64,000 nt of DNA, taken from assembly GCA_003550325.1 (NCBI GenBank), contig QKWP01002059.1:18680-82679 (forward strand), given 5' to 3'. Position numbers and translations under genes: made by a program. This document shows, in pieces, positions 1 through 11,222 of the stretch. Source of the stretch: Gigaspora rosea. Taxonomy: Eukaryota; Glomeromycota; Glomeromycetes; Diversisporales; Gigasporaceae. Each line of letters begins with the position of its first letter. The stretch's first letter is position 1. A model generated the notes under the pieces. The model saw nothing but the letters and a program-made list of their open reading frames with translations, was not told where the DNA came from and did not search any database.

Positions 1-1
1 T

Positions 2-1384
2 TTAAGACTTATAAGAATTTATCTTTTATCATTAAATGATAAAGAACGAGAATTATTAATTCCTTTTAAAATTTTACTTCCAAATACTCCAAAACCTTTA
101 TTCGATTATACTTCTTATATTACTTTTATTGATAGTTATCGTTTAAAATCTGGAATCATAAATTGGCTTAGAAATGATGAAAATGATTTATCAATTTATA
201 ACAAAAAATATAGAAATTCTATTGATGCTATTCAAGCAATTAAATCTTCTTTAATTGCTATGTTTTTACGTTCAAGTAAGGTACTTAAAGGTTTAAAATT
301 TCATGGAATGATTCATGAAAAAGTTTTTATTTTATTATCCGAAGTTCTTTGTAAAAATTCTACTATTACTTCCTTAAGTATTTATAATAGTCAAATTGGT
401 ATTAACGAAGCAAAAGCATTAGCAGAAGCTCTATGCAAAAACTCTACTTTGACCTCTTTATATTTATGGAATAATAATCTTGGTTTCGAAGGGGGAAAGT
501 TATTGGCTGATGCTCTTTGCATAAACAATACTTTGACCTTTTTAAATCTTCAAAAAAACCAACTTGGCGTTGAAGGTGGAAAATTATTCTCTGAAACTCT
601 TCAAAAAAATTCAACTATAACTTCTTTGGATCTTTATAATAATCAACTTGGTTTTATAGGTGGAAAATCGTTAGTAGATTCCCTTCTTAAGAATACCACT
701 TTAACTTCGTTGGATATTCAAAATAATCAATTGGGTTCTGAAGGTGGAAAAACATTGGCTAAAATTCTCTGTAAAAATACTACGCTGTTATCTTTGAATG
801 TTGCTAATAATCAAATTGGTGTTGAAGGGGGGAAAGCATTAGCGGAAGCTTTCTGTATAAACAATACATTAAGATCTTTGAATCTTCAAAGAAATCAAAT
901 TGATGTCGAAGGAGGTAAAGCATTTGCAAACGTTCTTCGTAAAAATGCTACTATAACTTCTTTAGATCTTTATAACAATCAATTGGGTTTTAAAGGAGGA
1001 AATGCTTTAGCTGAAGCTCTTTGTGTAAATACCACTTTGACTTTCTTGAATCTTCAAAATAATCAATTGGGTCCCGAAGGTGGAATAGCATTAGCTAAAG
1101 TTATTTGTAAAAACACTACTTTGACATCTTTAAATATTGCTAATAATCAACTTGGTTTTGAAAGTGGGAAAGTATTAGCGGAAGCCCTTTGTATAAATAA
1201 TACTTTAATCTCTTTGAATTTTCAAAAAAATCAATTCGGTATTGAAGGAGGAAAAGTATTTGTAAAAGCTTTTTATAAAAACACTTCATTGATTTCTTTA
1301 AAGTATTCTAATAATCAATTTGATTTTAATGTATCATCGGCAATAGCAGAAATTCTTAAAAGAAATCTTGCTCTTGCTTCATGA
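2..1384 (+). CDS. Leucine-rich-repeat protein (F-box/LRR-type), 5' end outside window
   Basis: The frame is open from base 2, so the gene starts upstream of the window and the Met at 260 is internal; 460 residues are visible before the TGA. Residues 118-453 of the visible part are twelve consecutive 28-residue leucine-rich repeats of the ribonuclease-inhibitor type, pattern NTTLTSLxLxNNQLGxEGGK followed by a helix such as ALAEALC. The 86 residues before Met260 (SLNDKERELLIPF, LLFDY-like PLFDYTSYITFI) resemble the linker that follows an F-box in Rhizophagus proteins, but no F-box is visible here. Repeats 3-6, 7-10 and 11-12 share a four-repeat super-period. RI-type LRRs act as protein-binding scaffolds, usually cytosolic; the partner is unknown. 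No stop or frameshift is present, so it is probably a real gene. The LRR call is firm and the F-box part is inference. Confidence 0.85.
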   Translation, partial: LRLIRIYLLSLNDKERELLIPFKILLPNTPKPLFDYTSYITFIDSYRLKSGIINWLRNDENDLSIYNKKYRNSIDAIQAIKSSLIAMFLRSSKVLKGLKFHGMIHEKVFILLSEVLCKNSTITSLSIYNSQIGINEAKALAEALCKNSTLTSLYLWNNNLGFEGGKLLADALCINNTLTFLNLQKNQLGVEGGKLFSETLQKNSTITSLDLYNNQLGFIGGKSLVDSLLKNTTLTSLDIQNNQLGSEGGKTLAKILCKNTTLLSLNVANNQIGVEGGKALAEAFCINNTLRSLNLQRNQIDVEGGKAFANVLRKNATITSLDLYNNQLGFKGGNALAEALCVNTTLTFLNLQNNQLGPEGGIALAKVICKNTTLTSLNIANNQLGFESGKVLAEALCINNTLISLNFQKNQFGIEGGKVFVKAFYKNTSLISLKYSNNQFDFNVSSAIAEILKRNLALAS

Positions 1385-2024
1385 TTATTAAATAAGTATT
1401 TCGTGTCTAAAAAAAAAAAATAATAATACTAATAATATACCGTATAAAAAATCTTAGCAAAATTTTTTGTATAAATATTTAATTAAGAAATAAAAAATTT
1501 GGAGTCATAATCCTATTCATTTTTATGGTTTATTATATATATATCAATAACATTATTATACTAATTTCGATAAAAAATGTATCAATAACATAAAAAAAAT
1601 TATTGTACTAATTTCGATTACAAAATATACCAGTATCAACAAGGATATTAATTTACATTGGTAGAAATAATAGAATAATTTGCCAATCTAACTGTATTTA
1701 TATTTAACTCTTTTTAAAAAAATTTTGTTTAAAAATTTTCAGGTTTTTTAATAATACAAACCAACTATCATTTTCTAATATTATCTTAATTGTCTAAATT
1801 AATTTAAATTTATTTTTAATGGGTTTATAAGAAAAAACTATCTTTTTTTAAATAAATATGATATAGTGTCTATTAAAATTTGTAGAAAAATTAATAAAGA
1901 AAATATAAAAAGTTTGTATTATACTGTACTAATGTAGTTTTGAGAAGTATAAAATAGTTACTTAAATAGATAATAAAAATAATTTTAACTAATACAAAAT
2001 AGCAAAAAAAAACACATCTATAAA
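1385..2024. other. AT-rich intergenic DNA
   Basis: This is the 3' flank of the LRR gene. I see A/T homopolymers and no coding frame, RNA gene or paired repeat that I can support. Polyadenylation of the upstream gene probably lies in its first 150 bases, but no single signal stands out in such AT-rich sequence. Confidence 0.5.
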
Positions 2025-2162
2025 TACACCCTTTATAAGTGCACACTTTCTCAAATGCATACTCATATTTTGTCCTAAATATATATGTGCTCTTTATAAA
2101 TGTGCTTTTTTTTTATTGTTTTCTAAGCCCCAAGAGTATGCATTTATAAAGGGTTTACTGTA
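2025..2162. mobile_element. Degenerate Tc1/mariner (pogo)-type MITE
   Basis: The right end reads GGGTTTACTG followed by TA, the mirror of the CAGTAAACCC-type tips of pogo-like elements. The left end keeps only ACCCTTTATAAGTGCAC. Inside, ATGCATA-like words recur in both orientations, as in the better preserved relative at 42394-42568. There is no coding content. The left tip is decayed, so the exact start is approximate. Confidence 0.5.
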
Positions 2163-2332
2163 TTTTAAAAATAGCTGCTACTTTGATATTTTTTTATTTA
2201 GTCCAGACCTATTTTTATCTATAATATTTGCAAAACTAATAAAGCTTTTATCTACTATAATTAATTTTTAAATATAATTAATTTTAAATTTAAATATAAA
2301 AATATTACTACAGTATTTTTAAAGAATATTTC

Positions 2333-3955
2333 TAACTATAACTAGTAGTGACCATCACTACCCTTTTGTGTAGCCCAAAATTTAATTTATTTAATGAATA
2401 TTATCATGGTATTATCATTATCAAATGTATTACATTATTGCTTCAAGAAATATTTATTATATAACGATAGCATATTTTACATCATTTCGCATAATTTTAT
2501 TAGATCTTACTATTCTATCGGCTATGCGCAACTAAACACACCCATACACAACTTTATTATAAAACAATACACTTTGTAGTGCTTCACTTGCACTTAGCAA
2601 CACCTATAGGGCTTGCTTTGCTTATCCTATAATCGCTTTGCTACAGCTATTGCCTCCGCTTTGCTCATTTTTCTAATTAATTAATGACCTACATTATTGC
2701 ATTTCAAAAAAACTAAAAATCCAACATGAAAACTCAACATGAATCAACATGAAAAATACCAAAATTGTGGTTTGAGGAACTTAAAAAAAAGAAAACACAA
2801 AGTTAATACTACAAATAAGTGAAGCAAAGGAAAAAAACTACTAAATAGCAATGAAAGATATACCAAAAAGACAAAAAATTAACTAATGATACCAGCAACA
2901 AAAAAAGTACTGAAATTATTGCTGAAGAACCTAAAAAAAAAAGAAAATTAATAGTTAGCAAGAAGAATTAACAAAAAAAAAACAAATAAAAACACTGAAT
3001 TAAAAGTACTAGTGGTGAAAAATGCATTAAAAAACAAAGGTACCAGCAAAAAAAGACGTGCTAAAAAATGCAATAAAAAACATGATAAAAAACATGCTGA
3101 AAGTTAAAGTACCAACTAATGACATCAATGATGTACACCAATAATTAAAAGTACTAAAATTGGTACAACCTAAAAAAGAAATGCAAAAGATTTACCAAGA
3201 GTAAATGAAATGAAAGAAGAAAAAACTATGGCATTGTTAAATCACATCACTGGTGTTCAACACCACTATTATTTTTGTTATGAGCTGCAGTGTAATGTGA
3301 AGTTCAGGTAGAAATGTGATATTTTTTAAAAATGATCATAACGCAAAAATTCAGTTATAAAATCACCTTTGGGGCTCTAACAAAAAAAAATCTCTTATAA
3401 AATTTTGGTATAAACTATGCCATGCTCTATCCCAGGTCTTAACTCTAACCCTAATATTAATTGAAATTTAATTTTTGTTTTTTATACAAATTATTTTGAT
3501 TTACTTGTCACATGAATTTTCATATTTCTGGTATTGAACACCATAGGTGCGATATATAATTTTTGAAAAACTAAAAACACAACGAAAGACACACTGACAT
3601 GGATATAGTACTAAAAAACAACACCAATGACTTACACTAGCAACAAAAAATACCAGAACTATTACTTGAAGAACCTACAAAAGAGAAATGCAAAAGCTAT
3701 TATCAAGAACAAAGAAAAAAAACTAGACATGCTGAAAAATGCACCAAAATGAGTGAAATATGACTAATGACACTAGCAACACAACAACAAAAAGCACTAA
3801 AACCATTATCTAAAAATCTACAAAAAGAAAAAGTATAAGTTAATATTGTAATACTGGTCAAAAACTAAATACCAAATAGATAACTAAAAAAAATACTTAT
3901 ATACAATCTGATATTGTATAGCCAGTAGTAATCATTACTACTGGTTATTTTAATT
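2333..3955. mobile_element. Hairpin-ended non-autonomous element, interrupted
   Basis: The left end carries the hairpin GTAGTG-ACCAT-CACTAC (2345-2361). The right end carries a perfect 11-bp-stem hairpin CCAGTAGTAAT/ATTACTACTGG (3922-3944). The body between them is A-rich, near-repetitive sequence with words such as AAAGTACTGAAATTATTGC and GAAGAACCTA that recur on both sides of a second element at 3249-3547, as if one element had been split by another. The short 61-codon frame at 2394-2579 lies inside and shows no protein features. Confidence 0.45.
3249..3547. mobile_element. Hairpin-ended MITE (nested)
   Basis: Both ends carry a short palindrome: ACTGGTGTTCAACACCA at the left and CTGGTATTGAACACCATAG at the right. 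The interior contains ACTCTAACCCTAATATTA and a TATAAAATTTTGGTATAAAC block that is also present in the hairpin-ended element at 11223-11562, so the two belong to one family. Confidence 0.5.
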
Positions 3956-4295
3956 ATATTTTATTTTTTAAATACTGTAATATTATTTATATTTTATAAG
4001 ACAATAAAAATATTTTATACAATAAACACAACTCTCCCATCGATCACTTGTCCAAAATTTTAAGCAAAAATTTTTTTAGTAAAAGACGAAGCAGCTATAA
4101 TACTGGTTTTTATAAAGGTCAACTTTTTTTCTATTTTGCCTTGGGACTCCTTTATATATTCGGCAAGCAAGCCAGAAGCGTCGGTTGTGCAAGATAACTG
4201 GCAGTGGGTGCCATTGGTACAAGAAATTCTGGTGGAAGTTCTATTCCGTTGATAAAGGTTTTATAGTTTGGCCAGGCGGTGAACTAAAAAATGAG

Positions 4296-4490
4296 TAGGG
4301 TTCCAAACCGGTTTGAAAATCGCTACCCGTGACCCGTCGGGTCAAACACCTTCTCCAACCGGGTATCCGAAACCAAAACGGGTCACCCGGATATAATCGG
4401 GTGACCCGGATACCCGATTAAAAAACTTTTGCCTGTGACCTATTGGGTTACTCTCATCAACCAGGTACCCAAAACTAAAACCGGATAATC
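4296..4490. repeat. TAGGGTTCC-ended fragment with ACCCGG simple motifs
   Basis: The fragment begins TAGGGTTCC, the same nine bases that end the hAT-type element at 14764-15032. It continues into a GC-rich run of ACCCGG, GGGTCA and GGTACCC words in both orientations. No matching right terminus or target duplication is visible, so I treat it as a truncated hAT-type element. Confidence 0.4.
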
Positions 4491-4689
4491 AGTTATCCAT
4501 AAAAGAAATTAGTTCAATATGTGCTTTTAATAAGCTGTGAAATAAGTTATAATTTATTCAAAAAATCAAGAGCTTTTTTAGAGCCAGACAAAGTCGTTAG
4601 TGCAACCATGCAGAAACAATGANCGTCTATATATTATATTAATCAATTAGAATTAAATTAAATGATCATACCATATATGGATAGGGGTG

Positions 4690-5640
4690 GCTACTAAGTA
4701 AAAAATATTACATAATAAATGACACGCCCCTAACAAATCAAAAATTGCACTACAACTAAAAAAAAAAACACAAAGTAACAAAAATCCAAACTCTAACCTG
4801 AACTCTAACCCAACCCCCAAACTCTAACTCTGCTCTAATCTACACTAACTTTTAACTCTTAATTCTTAAAATCTATACTAACTTTTAACTCTTAACTCTT
4901 ACTACAATGCAACAATAAAATTATAAGCACCATCAAAATATCAACAATACCAAAAACTATGACAAGACCACAAATACTAACAACTTAAAGCCAAGGTGAA
5001 ACTACCAAAAAAATATATAAGACCACTACCAAAGAAATATGCAAAACCACTATCAAAGAACATGCAAGACTACTACCAAAGAAATATACAAGACTACCAC
5101 TAAAGAAACATGCAAGACCACTACCAAAAAAACATGCAAGACTACTACTAAAAAAATATGCAAAACCATTACCAAAAAAATGTATAATAGCTGCGACAAT
5201 ACCAATAATAATATGCAAGACACTACTAAAAAAATGTGCAAAACTACTACTAAAAAGACCACCTACCAAGAAGAAAATCTAATAGTGGCACCAACAATGA
5301 TACCTTGAACGACACCAACAATGATATTCAAAATACCACTGAAGAAACATGCAAAACCACTACTGAAAAGACCACCCACCAAGAAGAAAATCTAATGGTA
5401 GTACTAACAACAACACTAGTAATGACAATAGTAGCTAAAAAAGAAAAAAAAATTAGTAAATGAAAACATAAAAAAATAAAAACAAAAAAAATAAAAAAAT
5501 AATTATTATCTTCATTTTGATAATCTTATTTATAATACATTCATATAGGAGTGCAGGTGTGTGAAAAAATGTTTAAATTATATATAAAATATTTTTATTT
5601 TTTGTTAATTAACCTGGTGGTTATATCATATTTTATTATA
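4690..5640. repeat. Left-arm repeat: CTCTAACC-rich segment plus 24-bp tandem repeats
   Basis: Bases 4785-4920 hold CTCTAACC and CTTTTAACTCTTA words. Bases 4985-5260 hold a degenerate 24-bp tandem unit (consensus near ATGCAAGACTACTACCAAAG) that translates as CKTTTKKT eight-residue repeats in one frame and hydrophobic repeats on the other strand. All frames across it are products of the repeat, so I do not call genes. The same DNA recurs inverted at 7138-8088. Confidence 0.6.
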
Positions 5641-5887
5641 TAGTAGCAAACTACATATGCAAATGTCTCTTCACTACCGGCTTTTCAAGCCTTACAATTA
5701 AAACACAATTCGTCCAGTTACTATGGGCACTTATCCGAGACCTGCCAGAGTAGATTTCACCTTACTAGAAACTGGGGTATTTATATATCTCCAATTACTA
5801 GATCAACAGCTTGGATCTACAGCCAGTCATAACCATCTACTTTTCTTTCAAACTTCTTCCACCTAGGTCCGGCAGAGATATTAACTA

Positions 5888-6890
5888 CAGTCAGACCTCT
5901 CTAAATGCATATTGTTGGGACCAGCTCTGAGGTATGCATTTAAGGAGGTATGCATTTAAGGAGGTATGCATTTAGAGAACATTTATTTTTATAAGTCAAA
6001 ATGGTGAAATGTGGCGTGCTTCCATCTAAAAGTTTTTTCTTACTAAGCTAACAATACATGTCCACTAATTGAAAGTTGTAAAGCTTGTCGAGGCGCATCT
6101 AACGGTGGTTAGATCATCCAAATCGGCCCAGTAGATGGCGAGTTATCGTTGAAAAACTATTGGCCGACTATATAAAATTACATATAAAAATCACTATAGG
6201 CGAAATGTGCCGTGCTTCCATCTAAACCTTTTTTTCTTGCTAAGTTAACGATATATGGCTACTAATTGAAAGTTGTAGAGCTCGTCGAGGCACATCTAAC
6301 GGCAGTTAGATCATCCAAATTGGCCAAGTGGATGGCGAGATATCGTCGAAAAACGATTGGCCGACTATATAAAATCTCTGTAAACAAAAATTGTTTTATA
6401 TAGAGATTTTATAAGTCGGCCAATGGTTTTTCGATGATATCTCGCCATCCACTGGGCCGATTTGGATGATCTAACCACCGTTAGATGCGTCTCGATGAGC
6501 TCTACAACTTTCAATTATTGGCCATGTATCGTTAACATAGTAAAAAAATGTTTTAGATGGAAGCACGCCACATTTCGCCTATAGTGATTTTTATATGTAA
6601 TTTTATATAGTCGGCCAATAGTTTTTCAACGATAACTCGCCATCTACTGGGCCGATTTGGATGATCTAACCACCGTTAGATGCGCCTCGACAAGCTTTAC
6701 AACTTTCAATTAGTGGACATGTATTGTTAGCTTAGTAAGAAAAAACTTTTAGATGGAAGCACGCCACATTTCACCATTTTGACTTATAAAAATAAATGTT
6801 CTCTAAATGCATACCTCCTTAAATGCATACCTCCTTAAATGCATACCTCAGAGCTGGTCCCAACAATATGCATTTAGAGAGGTCTGACTG
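5888..6890. mobile_element. Fold-back element with Tc1/mariner-type tips
   Basis: The ends are CAGTCAGACCTCTCTAAATG and its inverse, each flanked by TA. Each arm holds two related ~180-bp blocks (left 6012-6175 and 6203-6378; right 6398-6570 and 6600-6770, inverted) that include CATCTAACGG and GATGGCGAG. The tips match those of the compact MITE at 42394-42568. There is no coding capacity. Because it lies inside a palindrome, the flanking TA duplication is not independent evidence. Confidence 0.7.
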
Positions 6891-7137
6891 TAGTTAATAT
6901 CTCTGCCGGACCTAGGTGGAAGAAGTTTGAAAGAAAAGTAGATGGTTATGACTGGCTGTAGATCCAAGCTGTTGATCTAGTAATTGGAGATATATAAATA
7001 CCCCAGTTTCTAGTAAGGTGAAATCTACTCTGGCAGGTCTCGGATAAGTGCCCATAGTAACTGGACGAATTGTGTTTTAATTGTAAGGCTTGAAAAGCCG
7101 GTAGTGAAGAGACATTTGCATATGTAGTTTGCTACTA

Positions 7138-8088
7138 TATAATAAAATATGATATAACCACCAGGTTAATTAACAAAAAATAAAAATATTTTATATATAA
7201 TTTAAACATTTTTTCACACACCTGCACTCCTATATGAATGTATTATAAATAAGATTATCAAAATGAAGATAATAATTATTTTTTTATTTTTTTTGTTTTT
7301 ATTTTTTTATGTTTTCATTTACTAATTTTTTTTTCTTTTTTAGCTACTATTGTCATTACTAGTGTTGTTGTTAGTACTACCATTAGATTTTCTTCTTGGT
7401 GGGTGGTCTTTTCAGTAGTGGTTTTGCATGTTTCTTCAGTGGTATTTTGAATATCATTGTTGGTGTCGTTCAAGGTATCATTGTTGGTGCCACTATTAGA
7501 TTTTCTTCTTGGTAGGTGGTCTTTTTAGTAGTAGTTTTGCACATTTTTTTAGTAGTGTCTTGCATATTATTATTGGTATTGTCGCAGCTATTATACATTT
7601 TTTTGGTAATGGTTTTGCATATTTTTTTAGTAGTAGTCTTGCATGTTTTTTTGGTAGTGGTCTTGCATGTTTCTTTAGTGGTAGTCTTGTATATTTCTTT
7701 GGTAGTAGTCTTGCATGTTCTTTGATAGTGGTTTTGCATATTTCTTTGGTAGTGGTCTTATATATTTTTTTGGTAGTTTCACCTTGGCTTTAAGTTGTTA
7801 GTATTTGTGGTCTTGTCATAGTTTTTGGTATTGTTGATATTTTGATGGTGCTTATAATTTTATTGTTGCATTGTAGTAAGAGTTAAGAGTTAAAAGTTAG
7901 TATAGATTTTAAGAATTAAGAGTTAAAAGTTAGTGTAGATTAGAGCAGAGTTAGAGTTTGGGGGTTGGGTTAGAGTTCAGGTTAGAGTTTGGATTTTTGT
8001 TACTTTGTGTTTTTTTTTTTAGTTGTAGTGCAATTTTTGATTTGTTAGGGGCGTGTCATTTATTATGTAATATTTTTTACTTAGTAGC
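7138..8088. repeat. Right-arm copy of the CTCTAACC/24-bp repeat segment
   Basis: This is the inverted, apparently identical copy of the segment at 4690-5640. Its long hydrophobic and Lys/Thr frames are translations of the 24-bp repeat and mirror those in the left arm. Confidence 0.6.
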
Positions 8089-8154
8089 CACCCCTATCCA
8101 TATATGGTATGATCATTTAATTTAATTCTAATTGATTAATATAATATATAGACG

Positions 8155-8500
8155 TGATCACTACTTTTAACTATGTATCCATGGTAAAAATTACATAATA
8201 AATAGCATGCCTCTTATATTCTTGCTTTTTTCTTTTTTTTTTTTTTAATAAAAAATTTTTAAAGTTTTTAAAAATTTTTTTATAAATTTGTAATTGATGT
8301 TGATTGGCTAGTTACAAGTGATTAATTATGTATTTACATAATCAGCTTTGATTGGTCAATTACAGGAATGCATGACTGTGCAGGTGTGTAAAATTTTTAA
8401 ACCCTAATTTAAAAACTTACAAAATATAAATATTTAATAAGTATTGCTAATTTATATCTCTGGCGATATTAACTAGTTATATAATAGTTCTAAATTTTAT
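8155..8500. other. AT-rich DNA with a partial repeat end
   Basis: No gene is visible. GTGCAGGTGTGTAAAA at about 8380 and TAATTTATATCTCTGGCGAT at about 8450 match the outer end of the arm repeat (near 5555 and 5605), so this looks like a further, partial member of that repeat family. Confidence 0.4.
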
Positions 8501-9240
8501 TATAAAAACTACTACTAAAAATGCACAGCACTAAAGACAGATACAGGGTATAGGTGAGATTTTCTGGGTCACGTGATCGATCGATCTCTAATCCAGGTCA
8601 GTACTGATCTCCAGTTTAGATCAAATCACGTGATTACGTAGGACTTTTCCTGTTTCACAGATCAATATAAAAAAAAATAAATACATGATAACTTTTTTTT
8701 TAACCAATCTTTTTTTTTTTAATGTTGCTGTTCGTCGTTGGTGTTGTCGCCTCTTCGGGTTTTTCTTTGGTTTCATCATCGGTTGCGGTTTACTTTTTTT
8801 CTTCTATTGTCGTTTCGTCGTGTCTTTGAGTTTCTTGTACTGCCATTTCATTTGTAGTCTTTTTTTTCCTATAGTGCTGTTATTTAGTCTTTTCTTGCTG
8901 CCGTTTTTTCTTGCCGTTTCTCTTGCCATTTCTCTTTTCTTGCTGTTTCTTTTGCCGTTTCTCTTCTTTTGCCATTTCTTTTGCCGTTTTTCTTCTCTTG
9001 CCATTTCTTTTGCTATTTCTCTTGCCGTTAATGTTTTGCTAGGTGTCATAGCGCTATAATTGTTGTTAATGGATGGGTTTGTGTTAGATAAGGGATAGAG
9101 TTAGTAGTTAGATTGTAGTATTAAGGTTATTATTAGTGCAGGGTTAGATAGTCGTGTGAGATTAGAATAGTGGTATTAAGGTTAGTATTAGTAAAGTTTG
9201 AGTTTGTAAATAAAGATAATTAAAAAGCAAATATATACAT
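8500..9240. repeat. Pyrimidine-rich repeat, inverted relative of 13240-13900
   Basis: GGTGAGATTTTCTGGGTCAC at 8562 is matched inverted near 13850. The following CTTTTGCCGTTTCTCTTGCC-type degenerate repeats (8685-9055) and the TTAAGGTTAGTATTAG words (9060-9190) are matched inverted in 13240-13800. The 124-codon hydrophobic frame here is a by-product of the pyrimidine repeat and has no recognisable domain. Confidence 0.55.
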
Positions 9241-9600
9241 ACTATCTTGTCTTCTTGTACCTTTTTCTTCTAATCGTTGTAATTGAAACTCTTCTATAGA
9301 TAAAGTGGGTTTAAAGTGTTATAAATTAAAAAAAAATTTAAAATAAACAATAGTTTAAAATAATAAAATAAATAAAGGCATATTAAAGAAAAATAAAAAA
9401 ATAATTAAAATTAAACTGAATTTTTAATAAAAAATCAAGAAAAATAAAAAAAATAATTTAAAATACCTGTAAATAAAATAATTTAAAACATGGCACATGC
9501 CTCTCTTCCATTCCTTTAGACATTGCTCCCCAAAAATTCTTGCTCAACAGGTTCACTCTCCTATTATTGTAAAATCCTGTTCCTCACCAAACCAATAATC
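9241..9600. other. A/T-rich spacer before LINE remnant
   Basis: Bases 9310-9475 are A-rich low complexity with AAATAAA words. From about 9485 the base composition becomes more balanced as the LINE-like segment begins. I see no other feature. Confidence 0.4.
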
Positions 9601-9916
9601 TGATAAAAGAAATTCACAAAATAATCAACAACCTAAAATGGCTCAACTAACAAAGGATTTCGCTTTGGAGTGACAGTCTAAAAAATACTAATTGGGACCT
9701 TACCTTACAATACCTGGCATATAATGATGCACCTAAAGCATTATATACTAACCCTAAAATTTCAAAATTAAAAAACTTTAAAGTCAAGATGCTAGCTGAA
9801 GAATTACCTACACACCTTCTTCTTCATTTCAGAAACCCGAAAAAAACCCTAACTATCTTTGTTCTAGATGCCGTTCTGCACTGGAAGCAGTATTTAAAAT
9901 TCAAATTCAAAATTAT

Positions 9917-10540
9917 GTTCTCAAATTAACTAAATTTAGAGTATTAATTATACATGCTGGCAAAACCCGGACAAATTCCAAATAATAAAAAAACAATTGC
10001 TATTTATAAAAGATTAAATCAAATAAATAATCTTAATATTTTGTAAATATATTATTTATAACTATAAGAATATATATGATTTGTTTAAATAAAGATTATT
10101 AATAAAGTTTTTGAGATATTAGTTATACTAGAATTTGGGATTTGGGATTTGGGATGACGGACAAATCCCAAACTATAGTAAGTCGGGATTTTGCCAACAT
10201 GTATAGTATTAATGCTCTCAAAAAATTTTTAATGTTCTCATTTTATAGAATTTATTTTTTAAATATGTATATATTTTTATTGTATAAACCTATTTTGAAC
10301 TTTTAAGTAAAGTTATAGACAAAGGCTTTTTGATTTTAATAGTACTTAGAACATTTAAATTGGTTGAATTAATCATGCAATATACTTATTTAACTTTTTG
10401 CAACTATAAATCTTTTCTTCAAAAAAAACTAATACTAATAATATTTTGAGAACATTTTATCAGTACAAAATGTTCTCAAATAAGAGAACTTTATTTTAAA
10501 TATTAATGTTCTTAAAAAAATTTAGTATTCTCATGAGAAC
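9917..10540. mobile_element. ATGTTCTCA-ended inverted-repeat insertion in the LINE
   Basis: The left end ATGTTCTCAAATTAACTAAA is answered by an inverted ATGTTCTCATGAG-type end, with TGTTCTC/GAGAACA words repeated inside. It separates two halves of the LINE zinc-knuckle coding region. No clear target duplication was found, so the boundaries are approximate. Confidence 0.45.
9949..10205. mobile_element. hAT-type MITE, target duplication GTATTAAT
   Basis: The inverted tips TATACATG(C/T)TGGCAAAA bound 257 bp, flanked on both sides by the exact 8-bp duplication GTATTAAT (9941-9948 and 10206-10213). Eight-base duplications are characteristic of the hAT superfamily. The interior is AT-rich with a GGGATTT tandem near the right end and no coding frame. 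Confidence 0.85.
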
Positions 10541-11222
10541 ATAAGAACATCAAATTTTAAACACTGACTGGAAGATACCACACATTTGCTCACATGTATA
10601 GCCAACCTCTTCAATTTTCGAATGGAACTAAAAAGAATTCTTACAAAAACAGCAAAGAAACATGAACTGATTCTCGACAAGCTGGATATATTCATCCGAT
10701 CATTCATCGACTTACATATCACAAAAGGAACACCGATTGGAATAATTACTACAAATACGCTAATTTCCATGCAACTAGACAAACAAAAACTTAAATATAC
10801 AGTGCTCCTTTATCGCAATATTGCAGAATTCTTATACATCAAACTGTAGATACCCTCAAAATGCTTGCTCCATTCGCAAGGCTTATATACTCTAGAACAA
10901 ATGCCTGCCCCTACTTTATCACCTACACTCCTTTAACGCATGCCTTTACAATCCAGAAATTAACTAGACACATTGCCACTAACTCCACCTCTCTCAGAAA
11001 TTGCTCGAAAACTAGAGGTCTATGACCATTCTAGTAAAGAATTAGGTCAAGTGTAAACCTTAGCTCTTACCTCTACTTCTCTTTAGATTAGTTTTTCTTC
11101 CTACATGTATTATTATGTATAAATGAACAAATCTTAATAAAGAACTAGAGGATAGATATCTTTTTAAAAAAAAAATAAAATAAAATAAAATAATTTAAAA
11201 TAAAATAATTTAAAGAATATTT

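Larger units (their letters stand above)
4624..8154. repeat. 3.5 kb palindrome with 1,586-bp identical arms
   Basis: Bases 4624-6209 are the reverse complement of 6569-8154 with no length change at any point I checked (paired coordinates always sum to 12778), including homopolymer runs of 11 A/T. The centre (6210-6568) also folds back but with substitutions and a 2-bp offset. The left arm ends exactly next to an unknown base at 4623. The arms contain a 24-bp tandem repeat and the outer part of the element at 5888-6890. Either a very young inverted duplication or an assembly fold-back fits. Confidence 0.9.
9600..11163 (+). pseudogene. LINE-type retrotransposon 3' end, decayed and interrupted
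   Basis: Translated fragments include YLAYNDAPKALYTN, KVKMLAEELPTHLLL and, after a one-base shift, NYLCSRCRSALEAV. These match the C-terminal part of fungal LINE polyproteins, where a CxxC half-finger is followed by a W-x-H/C pair. The matching half, DWKIPHICSHV, resumes at about 10570 after an insertion (9917-10540). A further 87-codon stretch (10586-10849) continues the C-terminal tail. An in-frame stop and a frameshift show that it is dead. The 3' end (TTAATAAAGAACTAG, then an A-rich tail at about 11163) looks like a retrotransposed polyadenylated end. No reverse transcriptase motif survives in the window. Confidence 0.65.

Noticed and set aside
4785..4920. Telomere-like CTAACCC sequence (also near 13260, 19720 and 3440)
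   Set aside because: The words are irregular CTCTAACC/CTAATCC variants inside dispersed repeats, not uniform telomeric hexamers or heptamers at a sequence end.
5039..5308. Lys/Thr-rich frame present in two identical copies
   Set aside because: It is a translation of a 24-bp tandem repeat inside the palindrome arms, with stops in related units.
6891..6892. TA duplication as proof of transposition for the element at 5888-6890
   Set aside because: The flanks are mirror images because the element lies inside a larger palindrome, so the TA match is not independent.
8685..9059. 124-codon hydrophobic frame that could look like a membrane protein
   Set aside because: It arises from degenerate TTTGCCGTTTCTCTT repeats; the opposite strand is equally open (Lys/Arg-rich), and the segment is a repeat with an inverted relative at 13240-13900.
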